DNA of 64,000 bases, from assembly GCF_933775445.1 (NCBI RefSeq), contig NC_065876.1, forward strand, positions 15,500,001 to 15,564,000, in the 5' to 3' direction. Shown one piece after another: positions 1-11,867 of the stretch. Position numbers and translations under genes: made by a program. The stretch's first letter is position 1. Every line of letters starts with the position of its first letter. The notes under the pieces were generated by a model. It was given only the letters and a program-made list of their open reading frames with translations, searched no databases and was not told the DNA's origin. Source of the stretch: Argentina anserina. Lineage: Eukaryota > Streptophyta > Magnoliopsida > Rosales > Rosaceae.

Positions 1-494
1 ACCGAGAAGAATTTTCTTGAATCTGAGGACAAGTCTAAGTTAGTGTGGTTGGTAACTTTTAATCTTTCTTCTATATTAGTTTAAGCTTATTATTTAAGTG
101 ATATAAATAGTGGTGAAAATGTAGGTGAGTCGTGGCCATATTTGCTAGTTTTGTCTAGACTTTAGGGTCAAAATATTGCTCTTTCTATCCGGTCCTAAGG
201 GGTATGTAATCTTAATTCTGCTTACTGAATATATTTCCTAACCTTTTGATTAAAAAAAAAAGATTTGAATTCTACACCGAGGGGAACATATTACTTAAAC
301 TCGTAATCATACAACTATAAACTCTCCTCAACAAGAACGTCCTTCAATAATATGTATTTCATCTATCCAAAACTCATCAATTAACGACCAATTAGTAAGG
401 ATACCAAATCCGTGCGTCCGCGTGCTACGCGCCGTTTACTTCACGATAAACATCTCTAAGTGAAACAAAATTAAAAGCTTGAAAAAAAAATTAA
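1..494. other. Intergenic, A+T-rich, nothing recognised
   Basis: No reading frame, RNA gene or repeat could be recognised. The stretch is rich in A and T with short homopolymer runs. Confidence 0.5.
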
Positions 495-695
495 CAGCTT
501 GCATATAGTACCAGCAATCTTCAAATATCATTCCAAGCTCAGACAAGTCCTCTTCCTCCTTTACTAAAGCTACAAGCACCATGGCAATGTCACTCTGAAC
601 CTCTTTATCTTGCCATTGATAGCTATAAGCAGCCCAGCTCTCACAGCCTCCGCCTCCGCGAATAGATCATACTGAGCATGACCCAAAACCGACTC
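495..695 (-). pseudogene. RNase H-like (RVT_3) fragment, LINE-type, frameshifted
   Basis: Read on the minus strand, two pieces in different frames resemble the RNase H-like (RVT_3) domain found at the end of plant LINE polyproteins and related cellular paralogues. The first reads AEAEAVRAGLLIAI. After a frameshift the second reads EVQSDIAMVLVALVKEEEDL, followed by SELGMIFEDCWYYMQA. In the family the domain is a ribonuclease H fold and the D of the ESD-like motif is catalytic; here that motif reads QSD. The frameshift and the lack of any upstream reverse transcriptase make this a dead fragment. It lies just upstream of the FLA gene on the opposite strand. Assignment is from motif recognition only. 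Confidence 0.55.
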
Positions 696-869
696 ACACA
701 ACCCGCATGTTTAACCAACAAAAATTTGTTTTTATTCCGAGATCGACGTGTCATATCTTCCCGCCAAAATAACCGAAAGCCCCCACTCAGATTCTCTCTC
801 TCTTATTAAAAAAGAAAGAAAAAGTTTGAGATTTTCTTCAACCCAGAGCAACCTTCCATTCCATCATCA

Positions 870-2060
870 ATGGCGTCTTCTTCTTCAACCTCGCTCTTCT
901 TCTCTCTCCTCCTCCTCTCTCTCCTCTCCTCCTCCTCCTCCTCCTCCGCACAGACCATAGCCAAAGCCGCCGTTATCCTCTCCGATTCCGGCTACAACTT
1001 CATGTCCCGCACACTCACCCTCGCCACGGCCTCTGTCAACTCCCAGCCGCCGTCACTCACCATCTTCGCTCCCGCCGACGACGCCTTCCCTTTTTCCGGT
1101 CAGCTCAGCTCGAACCGCCTCCGCTACCACCTCCTCCCCACCGCTTTCCACCTCCGATCGCTCAAGTCCCTCCCTTACGGCGCCAAGATCGCCACTCTCC
1201 TCGCCGGCCGGTCTCTCACCGTCACCAGTCTCCCCGCCGACGGCGTTGTCTCCCTCAACAACGTCACCCTCGCGGCGTCGCCAATCTACGACGACGGGTC
1301 GTTGATCGTCTTCGGAATCAAGAAGCTCTTCGACCCGAATTTCCAGATCTCGGGTCCGATTCGGAGCCTCCGCTGCCTGGCGCCGCGAAACCCTAACGGC
1401 GACGAAACGGCCGCGTTCTACCCGTTCGATGAAGCAAGCGAGGTTCTGAGATCGAACGGATTCTCTGTTGTGGCTTCGTTTCTCGAAGTTCAATTTCTCA
1501 AGTACCACACGACGTTGACCGTCTTCGCTCCCGTTGACCAGGCCATGGTGAGCCGAATCGGAGACCTGAGCCAGTACTCGTCGATCTTCGGCCGCCACGT
1601 GGCTCCCTGCAAGCTTTCTTGGGACGATTTGGCGAATCTTGATGACGAAGCTGTGTTGGTGAGGACCAATCTGGAAGGGTTTATGATCAACATTAGCCGA
1701 TACGACGGCGTTTTGGTCCTCAGTGGAGTCCCTGTGATCATGCCGGAGATGTATCGGAACGAGTGGCTTGTGGTGCACGGAATCAGTGGTGTTCTTGAGT
1801 TTCCGGTGAGCTCGCCGGAGCAAGTGGTGGCTTCTACACCTGACTCTGAGCCTGAGGCAGTCGATAATAACAGCTCCGGTGAGGAAGCAGAGCCGGCAGA
1901 GAATGTGATCGAGAAGGAGCCTGCTTCACCGGAATTTGAAGACGGCGGCGATTCTGAGCTAATTGGTAACATGAATGGGGATGGAGATGCCATTTCATAC
2001 AGGGTTCTTGGCCGGCACACATTGACAATGTTGGTATACCTTTTCTTTCTCTGTGTTTAA
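870..2060 (+). CDS. Fasciclin-like arabinogalactan protein (FLA19/20/21-like)
   Basis: This is a single-exon gene of 396 residues. Such proteins are secreted, GPI-anchored cell-wall or plasma-membrane glycoproteins thought to act in adhesion and wall signalling. What is visible: a Ser/Leu-rich signal peptide (about residues 1-28). A first FAS1 domain follows (about 32-155), with the H1-like motif LTIFAPADDAF and the YH-like motif RYHLLP. A second FAS1-like domain (about 185-310) contains LTVFAPVDQAM. Then comes an acidic Ser/Glu/Pro-rich tail and a hydrophobic C-terminus that could be a GPI signal. N-glycosylation sequons include NVT, NIS and NSS. Few Ala-Pro or Pro-Ala pairs are present, as in the divergent FLA15-21 group. 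The start chosen is the first ATG that gives a signal peptide; an overlapping ORF from 748 is in another frame. The coding region is G+C-rich compared with its surroundings. The subgroup is less certain than the family. Confidence 0.85.
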   Translation: MASSSSTSLFFSLLLLSLLSSSSSSSAQTIAKAAVILSDSGYNFMSRTLTLATASVNSQPPSLTIFAPADDAFPFSGQLSSNRLRYHLLPTAFHLRSLKSLPYGAKIATLLAGRSLTVTSLPADGVVSLNNVTLAASPIYDDGSLIVFGIKKLFDPNFQISGPIRSLRCLAPRNPNGDETAAFYPFDEASEVLRSNGFSVVASFLEVQFLKYHTTLTVFAPVDQAMVSRIGDLSQYSSIFGRHVAPCKLSWDDLANLDDEAVLVRTNLEGFMINISRYDGVLVLSGVPVIMPEMYRNEWLVVHGISGVLEFPVSSPEQVVASTPDSEPEAVDNNSSGEEAEPAENVIEKEPASPEFEDGGDSELIGNMNGDGDAISYRVLGRHTLTMLVYLFFLCV

Positions 2061-2937
2061 AGGCTCCATGATGAGGATCAAATGCTAGCTCTTATATCAT
2101 TGCAGAAAGATTTAGGCTTGAGGTTTTAGAAATGTGGTTCAGAAATGAGAATTTTGTAGAGTTTGTTCATAGTTGAATGTGTGTTTGAAATGTTGATCTC
2201 TAGGTTTGATTTCCATAGTGGGTTTCATCAATAGATACCAATTCTGTTGTATCAGAATTGTGCTGCAGCTAGATAGATAGATCAACTTGATGGGTTTTCA
2301 TGTCTCTATTTCTCTCACTATGAAACAATGATTGGAATGAGTCTCTGCAATTCAGTATGTCTATAATTAACTGGAGAAAACAGATTGTTGATCACTGTTT
2401 GCGCTTAATATGCATGTGGAAGTTTTAGGCTATTGTGCACTTATATCCAAATTAGAGGTAACTCTCTCATTTTCCAGTTTGTATGAATACAAAACAAGCA
2501 GTTGAATCCTTTGTCTATAACTACATGTGTAATGTATATATTGTCCCAAAATGTGACAGAACCTTCCTTGTTTGACTTGCCAGGAAATGAAAGTCGTACA
2601 CATATTTTGTTTTAAGATCCAATTCATATTTATGTTCACTACACACAAAAGTTATTTCTACTACTCAATTTGGCTTTATATATATAATTCATGTTTCTGT
2701 TTCTCAGTTTCTGTACGACATAAACAGAAATATGAATTTACTTATTTTAGAGGTCACAATATACCGAAAATAGGATCCAAATCCAATATGGTCTACACCA
2801 CCCCTTTTGAATTTGGCTGCTTTATTTGTTCCATTACCCAGTTTCAATTCTATGCAAAAACAAATAGTTGATGGTGTGGCTTGCTCTCAAAGCTGCTATA
2901 ATTAGTACAAGCCTATGATCCCCTTTGTTTTAGATCC
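2061..2937. other. FLA 3' flank, no gene seen
   Basis: This is A+T-rich sequence after the FLA stop, presumably containing its 3' UTR. Short open frames on both strands show no recognisable protein. Confidence 0.4.
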
Positions 2938-3189
2938 GTGTTTGTTCCACTAGTAGCAACCCATTCTGTTTCTACACCTTATTTTGCTTCCAAGAGGACC
3001 CCCAAAGAGGGTCGATTGTTGGTGAAGATAGTTGATGGACATGCTAATTCTGATGGAGGTACACTGCTATTCAGGGAGAGCATCCTAAACACCAACTTTC
3101 TTGCAGCTCAGGCAGAATTAGTGTTGCACCGTTTAATTAGTCGGCATGTCCAGGACCTTTTATGGAAACCAACACTCCCTTACTGGTAG
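2938..3189 (+). CDS. Hypothetical 83-residue ORF, weak
   Basis: This open frame encodes 83 residues with mixed, non-repetitive composition (for example LLVKIVDGHANSDGG). I do not recognise a family. It has no clear promoter and stands alone between LTR debris and the FLA gene. It may be a chance ORF or an exon fragment of a decayed gene. Confidence 0.15.
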   Translation: MFVPLVATHSVSTPYFASKRTPKEGRLLVKIVDGHANSDGGTLLFRESILNTNFLAAQAELVLHRLISRHVQDLLWKPTLPYW

Positions 3190-3897
3190 GACAAGAACTT
3201 GAAAAGTGATGTGAGTGCTATTCATCAACTTCAACAGTAATGATCTGAGGATTTCACCTTCAGCATAACGCAACAGGTCAGCATTTTCATTTCCTTGACT
3301 GAAAAAAAAATGAGCTCCTTAGATCAGCAGGTTAATCCTGAGAAAATGAGCTCCATTTTTTTTATCTGCCATTGAAAATTTCTAAAAAGTAACTTACAAT
3401 AATCATCCATCGCACTGAGGCTGCAATTTGGAACAATTGAAGATCAAATTATTATTTTCAAAAATATTTCCCAGTATCTAATATGCCCCCTGCTTCCATA
3501 CAGGCAGTCATCTTGTTGCTTTTATCTTCTTTATATTCATCATCCTAAACTACTCATACTTGTACGCAGTCCTATTTACTTGATCATGGATAGTCTATGT
3601 AATTTAACTCGTGAGGGAGTATCCATGATGCACACTAGAATGGCTTACTGTAGTGGCAATCAGACTACACCTTAATGCTGTTGTAATTAAGGTTGATCCT
3701 CTTAAAGGGGATAGAGATGCTCTATCATAGGAGGAGAATCCAGTTCTCCAAGCTTAGTTTACCACATGAAACAACCCCAACTTCAAGCACATAATCAATC
3801 CCGACATTATCAGAAAAGCCTAGAATACCATTCGAATCGATGTAACACCCCATCACTAATGTTAGAACAAATTTGTGGGTATGAGATATAAGAGAAT
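3190..3897. other. Intergenic, nothing recognised
   Basis: A+T-rich sequence with no credible ORF and no repeat that I could identify. Confidence 0.4.
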
Positions 3898-4116
3898 TTA
3901 TGCTTCTAAGGCACGTTGTAGAAACGCTTTCCTTAAGAGAATCATCCCTGCATATCTACCAACATCAGAGTTGAGCTTAGAAATGTGATCAGTAGGAAGG
4001 CACCTGCGCAAAGCAGTAATCATTTTTGTGATTAATTTAAAATGAGCAATTTTCCCAGGATCAATTAATTGCATACTACCATACTGAATTGTATTGCAGT
4101 CAACCGTGGAAGACAA
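3898..4116 (-). CDS. Hypothetical 72-residue ORF or gene fragment
   Basis: This minus-strand frame encodes 72 residues with a protein-like composition. Its C-terminal half (LNSDVGRYAGMILLRKAFLQ) looks like a folded, helical segment rather than random translation. I cannot name the family. There is no obvious upstream exon and it sits next to LTR-derived sequence, so a truncated gene copy is possible. Confidence 0.25.
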   Translation of the reverse strand: MSSTVDCNTIQYGSMQLIDPGKIAHFKLITKMITALRRCLPTDHISKLNSDVGRYAGMILLRKAFLQRALEA

Positions 4117-4200
4117 AAATCAAGCACAATTATACATTGACATTTTCAACGCTGACAGTAAAAGCAAGAAATCAAGGTGAAGATGTAGAGCTGTAGAGCA

Positions 4201-4240
4201 AAAATAAATAAATAAATAAATATATATATATATATATATG
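4201..4240. repeat. Compound (AAAT)n/(TA)n microsatellite
   Basis: Several AAAT units run directly into about nine TA units. Confidence 0.9.
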
Positions 4241-4640
4241 TTTGAAGAGGAACGAAATGAGACTAATAACAACGTAATGGAACAAAACGTAACCCTTTAA
4301 TGATTGATAATGAGGCTTATATATAGGCATTACATAACCACAATCCCGTAGGATTCAGCGTCTTAATCTATTATAGAGATGCGAATTTATCTCTAACAAG
4401 AAACCTAATAAGGCTAAGACACACACAAGGATAAAATAGTAATTCTTCCGGAACACTCCCCCTTGTGTCGTATGCCTAGGTTGTATGGTGCACATATCGT
4501 TACCTCGGTAAAAACCTTGTCAAGCAAAATAAAAACCTCTTGGGTAAAAACAAAAGTTTGATCGAAGGGAAAAAGAGCACAACACACCGTCTACATTTGA
4601 TAGTATCATGTGAGGTAGACTCCCCCTAAAGTCTACGAAA
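4241..4640 (-). mobile_element. LTR-like fragment of a retrotransposon
   Basis: The region has the look of a common plant copia-type LTR. On the minus strand a TATA-like CTATATATAAG lies before a leader-like stretch. On the plus strand there is a characteristic run of short phrases, such as ACTCCCCCTTGTGTCGTATG and CCTCGGTAAAAACC. No coding part and no second LTR are visible, so it is a solo or truncated LTR. The boundaries are approximate and the assignment rests on recognition of the sequence style. Confidence 0.4.
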
Positions 4641-4772
4641 CAACTCCTCCTAATTAGTGTCATAATCATGGAGTACAAAGAACAATGTATCCAACGTTCA
4701 TTACATGCTTCTCAAAAGTAGTCTTGAGCTAATGATTAATCATTAATCTTGCCACACATCCTTAGATCATAT

Positions 4773-5560
4773 TGTAATAACCCGAATTTTTCGGAACTAA
4801 TTATCGAGTATTTTCAATTTGTTAAATTTGTGAAATTAATTCAAAACGACAATTGTTGGTTCACGACATTTTGAAACGAAAACGGAAACGTTCTCGGATC
4901 GTTTAATTAGAAAAACGTTATGTTTCCGCAACGTATATATAGACTTTTATTCCGTCGCTCGGTTGCGAAAACTTCCTTCATGAAAGTTGTAAAGCTCGAC
5001 GATACGAGTTCGTGGACATGTCACGCGTTCGAATCGGACATCGTACATAAAAGTTATTAATGATGAAAGTTAGTTTCCGATTTAGAAAGGGGTATAAAAG
5101 GAAACTTATCAGAAGTAGGGTTTCCATTTTCGGAAACCCTCTTCTCTCTCCAAACCCGCGCCTCCCTCTCATCTCTCTCTCTTCCCTCGAGCTCTCTCCC
5201 TCCGAACGACCCTCCGCCGGTAATCTCGCCCTTCAGCCCTCTGTGGCTTGCACCGCCTAGCTAAGAAGGATCGCGCGACCCTCCTCTCCAAACCCCGAGC
5301 TCACGACGCTTTGTCTCGCCGCCGAGAGCCTTCCCTCTCTCCCCGAGCCTCCCTCTGCATCGCACCACGATCTCCGCCTCCAAGCCGCCGGTCCCTGGAG
5401 CACTGTGTGACCCTCCGCTGCAACCCTCAAGCTCGCCGAGCCTCGCACAAGCTCGCCACTACTCGAATCGACGTCGCCGGCCTCTCAAGCATCACCAACG
5501 ACGAATCGAAGCCTCCACCGTTCGATCTAGGTAAGAATTGATGAAATTGATTGCTGTGTG
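4773..5560 (+). mobile_element. Probable solo LTR (begins TGTAATAACCCG)
   Basis: The segment starts with TG and the phrase TGTAATAACCCGAATTTTTC, which I associate with Ty3/gypsy-type LTRs in plants. A TATA-like GGTATAAAAGG lies near 5090. It is followed by a C/T-rich leader with Ser/Arg/Pro-rich chance ORFs (such as 5248-5541) and a GT donor-like site near 5530. No gag or pol follows, so it is a solo LTR or truncated element. The 3' boundary is uncertain. Confidence 0.4.
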
Positions 5561-5699
5561 TGATTGTGTGGTGTTTTTTGGATCGATTGGGAGAATTTTG
5601 GAGGAGGATCAGAGGTGTAGGTGGAGAGTTGAGCACCGCTGCCTTGTTGTGTGTGATTGTGTGGCATTTTCTATCCGAAAATTTTGAATTTGTCTCATC

Positions 5700-6150
5700 T
5701 TCAGTATCTATACTAGCATATGCATTAGGAATATAATCTTAAGTATTAAAGCTAGTGAATACAAGGCTCAACTTACTTCTTCAACAACCATTGTTGTTAG
5801 CAAGAGTGTATCCCAAGCCTTCAACACGAACTTCACTATAGAAATCATACACAAACAAAATATTAACACCAAATCAGCCCACATGCAAACAAAAATTTAA
5901 GATTTCTTGCAGAATTTGTACTTGTACTGGTACACCAAATAAAACAGCCACAAATACAGTCACACAAAATATGTAGAATCTTATTATTCGAATAGATTTA
6001 CCTTGAGAAATAGATGAAGTTGTCAAAGTTGATAGTAATTAAATTTCATCAGTGCCTTTAGTGTCTTCACTATCTTCATCAGTCTATTTAGTAAAGAAAA
6101 ATTGATATAATCAATAAAGCATAATGTCTTGTGTACTACTAAAGTCAATT
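5700..6150. other. Intergenic, nothing recognised
   Basis: A+T-rich sequence without a supported feature. Confidence 0.4.
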
Positions 6151-6164
6151 CAATTGAACACAAA

Positions 6165-6733
6165 TCAAAGAGAGCTAATAGATTCGTCAGAATATCTAAA
6201 AATATAACAATAAGTTACCGAAGAATAATTTGTCATTTCAGCACTATCACATCTCAGACAATCTTCATCATCAAGATTGTGGCGGAGTTGGGATATATCA
6301 AATGGAGCACATGGTATGTACTCTATCTCTGTAAGGTCTTCACTCTCGTAAAAACCTCTTGGTGGCGTTTTCAGTACTACATACCAGTTTGATGTCTTAC
6401 TCTCTCTTGAGTAAAAGACTTGTTTTGCTTGTGATGCAAAAATAAATGTGTCCATGTCAAACTGATGCTGCACCTTCTCCAAATTAACTAATGTAAACCC
6501 ATCTTCCACCTTAACATCGTTCCTTATGTTTGCACAATCACAATGAAACGGAGGCACTTTAAAGTCATTAATAGTCTAACAAGATAATTTCCCTTATAAC
6601 ATCGTAGTAGTGTACCATCTCTAACCTTGAGCAGTATCTCTTGCACTAGCTCAACAATATGTGTCCCCTTCAACAAAAACACCGTTGTTTTGTGTAGCAT
6701 TCTATGCTGTCTTTGTATGAAATCTATTTCCAT
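6165..6733 (-). pseudogene. CACTA transposon DUF4216-type remnant
   Basis: Two minus-strand frames joined by a frameshift resemble the DUF4216 domain found in proteins of plant CACTA (En/Spm) transposons. The downstream frame contains GFTLVNLEKV, then FIFASQAKQVFYSRE, then NWYVVLKTPPRGFYE. This follows the family order of a VNF-like motif, an ASQAxQVFY core and a WxVVxKTxPR motif. The upstream piece (6524-6733) leads into it in another frame (MTLKCLRF versus VPPFHCD). No TNP2 transposase core and no start of a full gene are present, so it is a decayed CACTA remnant. A separate CACTA terminus lies at 8356, but nothing shows that the two belong to one element. Confidence 0.55.
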
Positions 6734-6739
6734 TTACAG

Positions 6740-8186
6740 TGAAACCCAAACAACTCTTCACCTCTCACCTAGGTCCACAAGCAAGACACCTCACAATATT
6801 TGGCATATCACCTCTCGCCTAGTTCATTATTTATGTGCTAGCCAGCTATCTCTCAATCACTCTTCCCGTTATAAATATTCAATATTCTTTCTTTCCGTTT
6901 GAAAGGGAACATAGACCTGATCGATGAAGAGTAATATGAATCACTAGCTTAGTAAGTAGACTTAACATGGTCGGTACTGAGCATTCGAGGGCCTAGTGCG
7001 AAACTGGAAATCAGGCTTACATCTTAACTTCTATTAATAAAACAAGTATGAGAATCTAATGGTTAAATTTTTGAACTACAAAAAAAATTTCATAATTTAT
7101 TAACTTTCACAAAATTAAACCTAATGTATAAATAATATTATTGTAATTTAGACACAAAACTGAAAGTAAAACCATCCAGCAGATTGTGAGAGAGTAGAGA
7201 AGAATTGGAAGCTTTTGCACGCATGTAGATGCATGTAGAAATGTTAGTAAAAATATTTATTAAAAAAAGATGGTATTTAATTTTTCATTGAGATTTTGCT
7301 CTAAATTAGCGGCTTCATTGGCTAATTTTTGTGGTTCCTTAATAAGAAATTATCAAAAACCCATTTTTAAGATATGAATTAGTTCACTGATTCTTCTATT
7401 TTTTATGTGTTTAGTTGATATTTTCTAGTATCGGCAAGCCATTGAGAATTCTATAGGTAAATAACAATAATATGATCAGGGGGGTTCTGGTGTTTCTACG
7501 CAAAAGTTAAATTAGGGTATCAAATTATTGATTGAAAATTATAATATATGCTTATTTAGAATTATTTTTTTAAGTGTGAGTGTTTGTAAACTTAGCCAAG
7601 AAAATGTAAGCTTTCTTGTCAAAGAGACATAAATGCATAATATGTATAAAATGATTTTAATAATTATTTATTAGATTTTTAGTTTTTGGTAAAATCCAAA
7701 TTTGGGGCATTTTCCATATGTGGGGCCCTTTGAGACCGCACCAGTGACACTCCACATGGCCGGCCCTGAGACTTAATGAGAACTAGAGGCTAAATCCACA
7801 ACCAAACTATATTACAATCATTTTGTGGCAGTGCCAAGTCCTTTGTTGTGGAATAATACCGAGAACAAGTCCCTCTCGAAACTTTGTTTGGTGATTTATA
7901 TATTTTGGGTCATTGACATTAAATACTTTCGCGTATCTATACTATACACATATACAAAGCAATGTAATCATCTAAACCTTAATCGATACTTGTATTGTAT
8001 AGGCAAAGAAACTGATGAGCAATCAAGGAGTCCCGCAACACATTGAACATAGAAAATTCTATATGAATTCACAAACAATAAAATAAAGCCAACACCAACA
8101 TTTATTTAGCTAAATAAAACAACTTTGAACTCAGATAGCCAGCATGCAGTCTTGATCGAGAAATAAGCACCAAGATACTTTATCGA
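6740..8186. other. A+T-rich intergenic region, likely repeat debris
   Basis: No gene is visible. Two phrases in the same orientation, CATGGTCGGTACTGAG near 6967 and CATGGCCGGCCCTGAG near 7756, share 13 of 16 bases. They could mark degenerate element ends, but no full terminal repeats or target duplication were found. Confidence 0.35.
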
Positions 8187-8578
<392 letters not shown>

Positions 8579-8828
8579 TCTCTATTACTATAACTAGAAG
8601 TCTGACTTTGGTGTCAACAGCTTCACCAAAAAATGGATTTGCCTAAACTACCCATACCAGAGAGAATGCTAAGTCAAAATAATAATATATGAAAGGGTCA
8701 AAAACGTAAAATAGTAAAAGAAAAACAAAATACAAAAGATTAAAAGGATTGCGGCACTAAGAAGTGTTGTTGTTAGTCCTATTTTAGTGGGTAGTGCGAA
8801 GTTGAATCCGTGCAAATGCATGGGCTAA
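8579..8828 (+). mobile_element. Small non-autonomous Helitron-like element
   Basis: The element begins TCTCTATTACTATAACTAGA and ends with a hairpin (CCGTGCA, AAT, then TGCATGG with one mismatch) followed within a few bases by CTAA. Helitrons start with TC, end with CTRR and carry a short hairpin just before the end. They insert between A and T, and here the flanking bases are A on the left and T on the right. It is about 250 bp and has no coding capacity. Confidence 0.5.
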
Positions 8829-11600
8829 TATATTTAAATAAAAGAGACAAATTAATAGCTTGAAATCCAAACAAAATAAGAGAACAAAGGAAATTTCCTG
8901 AAAGTTAATATTCCACTCCAATGAACTAATCCATTTAAATGTAATGATACATATCTAAATATTTGGTCCTAATCGATCCATATGAATCTACATTCCAACC
9001 TAATGAACCTAAAATATAAGTTTTATCACCGATGAACGAATTGGTTGAGTGGTACATCATCGGTAACTTCTTTTTAAGTCCTCTTTCCCAATTTTTACCT
9101 TAGTAGCTTGATGCATAGGATAGGCCAAGCCACTATGCTTCCTTAGCTGCAACAAGCATATCAAGCCCTGGGGTTAGCTGAAACAAAACAAATAAAATAT
9201 TAATTTTTCACATAAATCAACGAACATACTAAGTCATTACAAACTTAATTGTAATTAAAAAACAATTTACTATTTCCCATTGAGTTGTGAATCTATATTA
9301 CAAACTAATCTTGACCCTATATTCAACTAAATACATTAGTAAGTTGAGACTAAAGACATTATTAGTACATGTAGAATGACACAAAGAAGACTTACATACT
9401 ATTTTAATCCTTGACCTCAACTCATAGGTGATAGATTGTAATCTCCAGTAGCTTTGCTATTTGTATTCCTTGACAGATGTCCGCAGTAACTTCACATCAT
9501 GCACTGGCCTATATTTTAAACAGAGTTGAGAAAATGCAGACTACCAAAAAAAATACAAACTACAAATAACGTAAGCTCGTAGGATGAATTCAAAGTCTTG
9601 TGTAATCGGTAACCTGAAGTGTATAAAACGAGGGCAATTGAGAAAATGATAAGAAAACATTCTGAAAATTAATAAACTTAATTACACTAAGAATACTTTG
9701 AAAAGTCTTTAGAGTTGACCACAAGTATGCAAATATGTGATGCATTTCCAAATCTTGAGAAAGAATGAAACTGAGGCCTGATTTTAAGAAACAGACTGAC
9801 TTATTCTCTTTCTAGGGAGTATATCATCCTCAAGATAAAGGTAAGATGAACTGAAGTGCTGGAACATGTATATGCTTTCATGTGAATCAAAAACAATGCA
9901 ACAAATCCATTAAATCAAGGCCAATAATCTCACTGGGGAATTAGCCAGAGTGTTGGGGCCCCAATATTTCAAGCCATAATCATGTTGAATTTTCCAGTAA
10001 CCGCAATATATGTTTCCGATGATGGGAAAGATTCAACCGGTCGAAATTTGAAGCAAAGTAATCAATACCTGCAAATTATGAATGAAGTTGAATACAAATG
10101 ATGTGGATAGATGAAGGCTAACGATGGGCTTAACGTCTGGTTTTTTGAAAGGGGCTTGGAAGAGAAATTATTATATATACCCGTCACATATCTCACGTGG
10201 CGTACCCTCTTAATGTTATTGGTCCATTTTTTACTGTGATTATTTTTTATTGGTTATTATATATAAATAAACTTTTGTCATTTTCACCGAGTGCATGTTA
10301 ATTATACCATGATGTAATATGAGTTGATAAGTACACCACATGACAATGCCATGTGGTGTGACAGGTACACAGAATAATTAGTTGTGGTGTTAGTCTAGCA
10401 TGTCAAAATCTTCCACATGGCTACATCTTATTGGTTGGGTAGATCACTTGGCAATTAGCATGGGAACATTTCTCGTATAATACAAGATGGGATGTGAATT
10501 CTTAAATTTATTAACTTATATCAATAAAAATATACCAGACACAAACACACCCGCCATGTGTATTTGAATAACTGCATAAGGTGGTTATTTAGAGATATAT
10601 GTGGTTTTTTTGGAGATATAGGTCGAAACTGTTTAAATATTTTTTATTTTGAATTATTTATTTATTTTGAAAATTACTATTATATCCCTCACTATTTTAT
10701 GAGTACTAATCTTTTTTAATCTTTGAAGGTTAAAATTATATATTTTTTAGAAATGGTTAGCAAGTCCTCTTTTGGTTATTAGAGTATAGATTATATACTT
10801 CCTTAAGAGATTAAATTTAGTGAGTTTATATTCATACCTTTAAAAACACTTATCAAATATGTTTACTTAATAGACATTCCTATTACTTTTCAAATACTTA
10901 AAAATGTTATTTAAATCTCCATACTTTTCCTAAAAATGCCTATATTAAATATATCATTATTAGATATCAAATCAATTTACTATCCATAATCCTAATATCT
11001 TTCAAATTTTACTTTTATTCAATTATTATAAACAACTAAAAAATTCTTGATAATACATTTTCTCAAATTAATTAGAGATTAATCTCTTTCACTCCTAAAT
11101 TAATAATTAATAATATTGTTCTTTTTATCATTCATTGATTTGAAACTCACCAAATAGTAAAAGTAATACAAAAAATTATAACATCTACTGAACAATTCTT
11201 TCTCTCAATCCTAACAAAAGTTTATCAAAATTTGTTTTCAATTTTTCAATTGATACATGAAGACTAATAATATTATTTATTATATTTTAACAATAAAAAG
11301 AGAAATTAATTAAATAATCTTATTATATTTATTTTTATGAATTAGGATTTTCCTAAAATAAATAAATAAAAGATCCAAAAAATAATCTATATCAGCTATT
11401 TTAAATTAGACAGGTTAAAAATTCTTTTTTTTTTTCATTTTTTGTTACTCTTATATATTTATTTAGTAATTTCATATGCGTTGAAAAAATAAAAACAAAG
11501 ATGAGAAAAAATTGAGGTTTAAATACTGATTTAAGAAGTATGAATAAAAATTCTTTTATATTTAATTAGTTCTACGAAAAGTAAGCACAGTGAAGTAAAA
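8829..11600. other. A+T-rich intergenic region upstream of EH1
   Basis: No gene or RNA was recognised. From about 10480 to 11600 the sequence is extremely A+T-rich, with runs of A or T. It may hold decayed repeats and the distal EH1 promoter. Confidence 0.4.
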
Positions 11601-11867
11601 ATATTTCAACACCAGTTTTTACAGTAGATGGAAAATTGAAAATAGGCACATTTGAAAGGGATTACGGGGCAGTTTCGTAATATACATATATATATTTCTT
11701 CAGTTATTATTACATATAACTGTGTGTGATTTGCAACGACGAAGCCTTTCTTTTCTGGTCTGAGAAACCCAATTCCTTTCTCTCTGACCCGATCCACCAA
11801 TCCCTCGATCCCACGCAGCCACAATTCGATTCGCCATTGCCGCCTGTAGTTTCCATTCCGGTGAGAA

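Noticed and set aside
1053..1823. Minus-strand 256-residue ORF across the FLA gene
   Set aside because: It is a G+C-driven shadow of the FLA frame; composition is Arg/Glu/Val-rich with no domain, whereas the plus strand has two FAS1 domains and a signal peptide.
5248..5541. 97-residue Ser/Arg/Pro-rich ORF as a gene
   Set aside because: It lies in a C/T-rich leader of an LTR-like sequence and shows no protein family; overlapping ORFs of similar kind occur in other frames.
6967..7775. Possible transposon bounded by CATGG.CGG..CTGAG phrases
   Set aside because: The phrases are in direct rather than inverted orientation, only 16 bases, and no target duplication was seen.
9040..9075. tRNA-like A box (TGGTTGAGTGG)
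   Set aside because: No B box or cloverleaf could be found downstream; likely chance.
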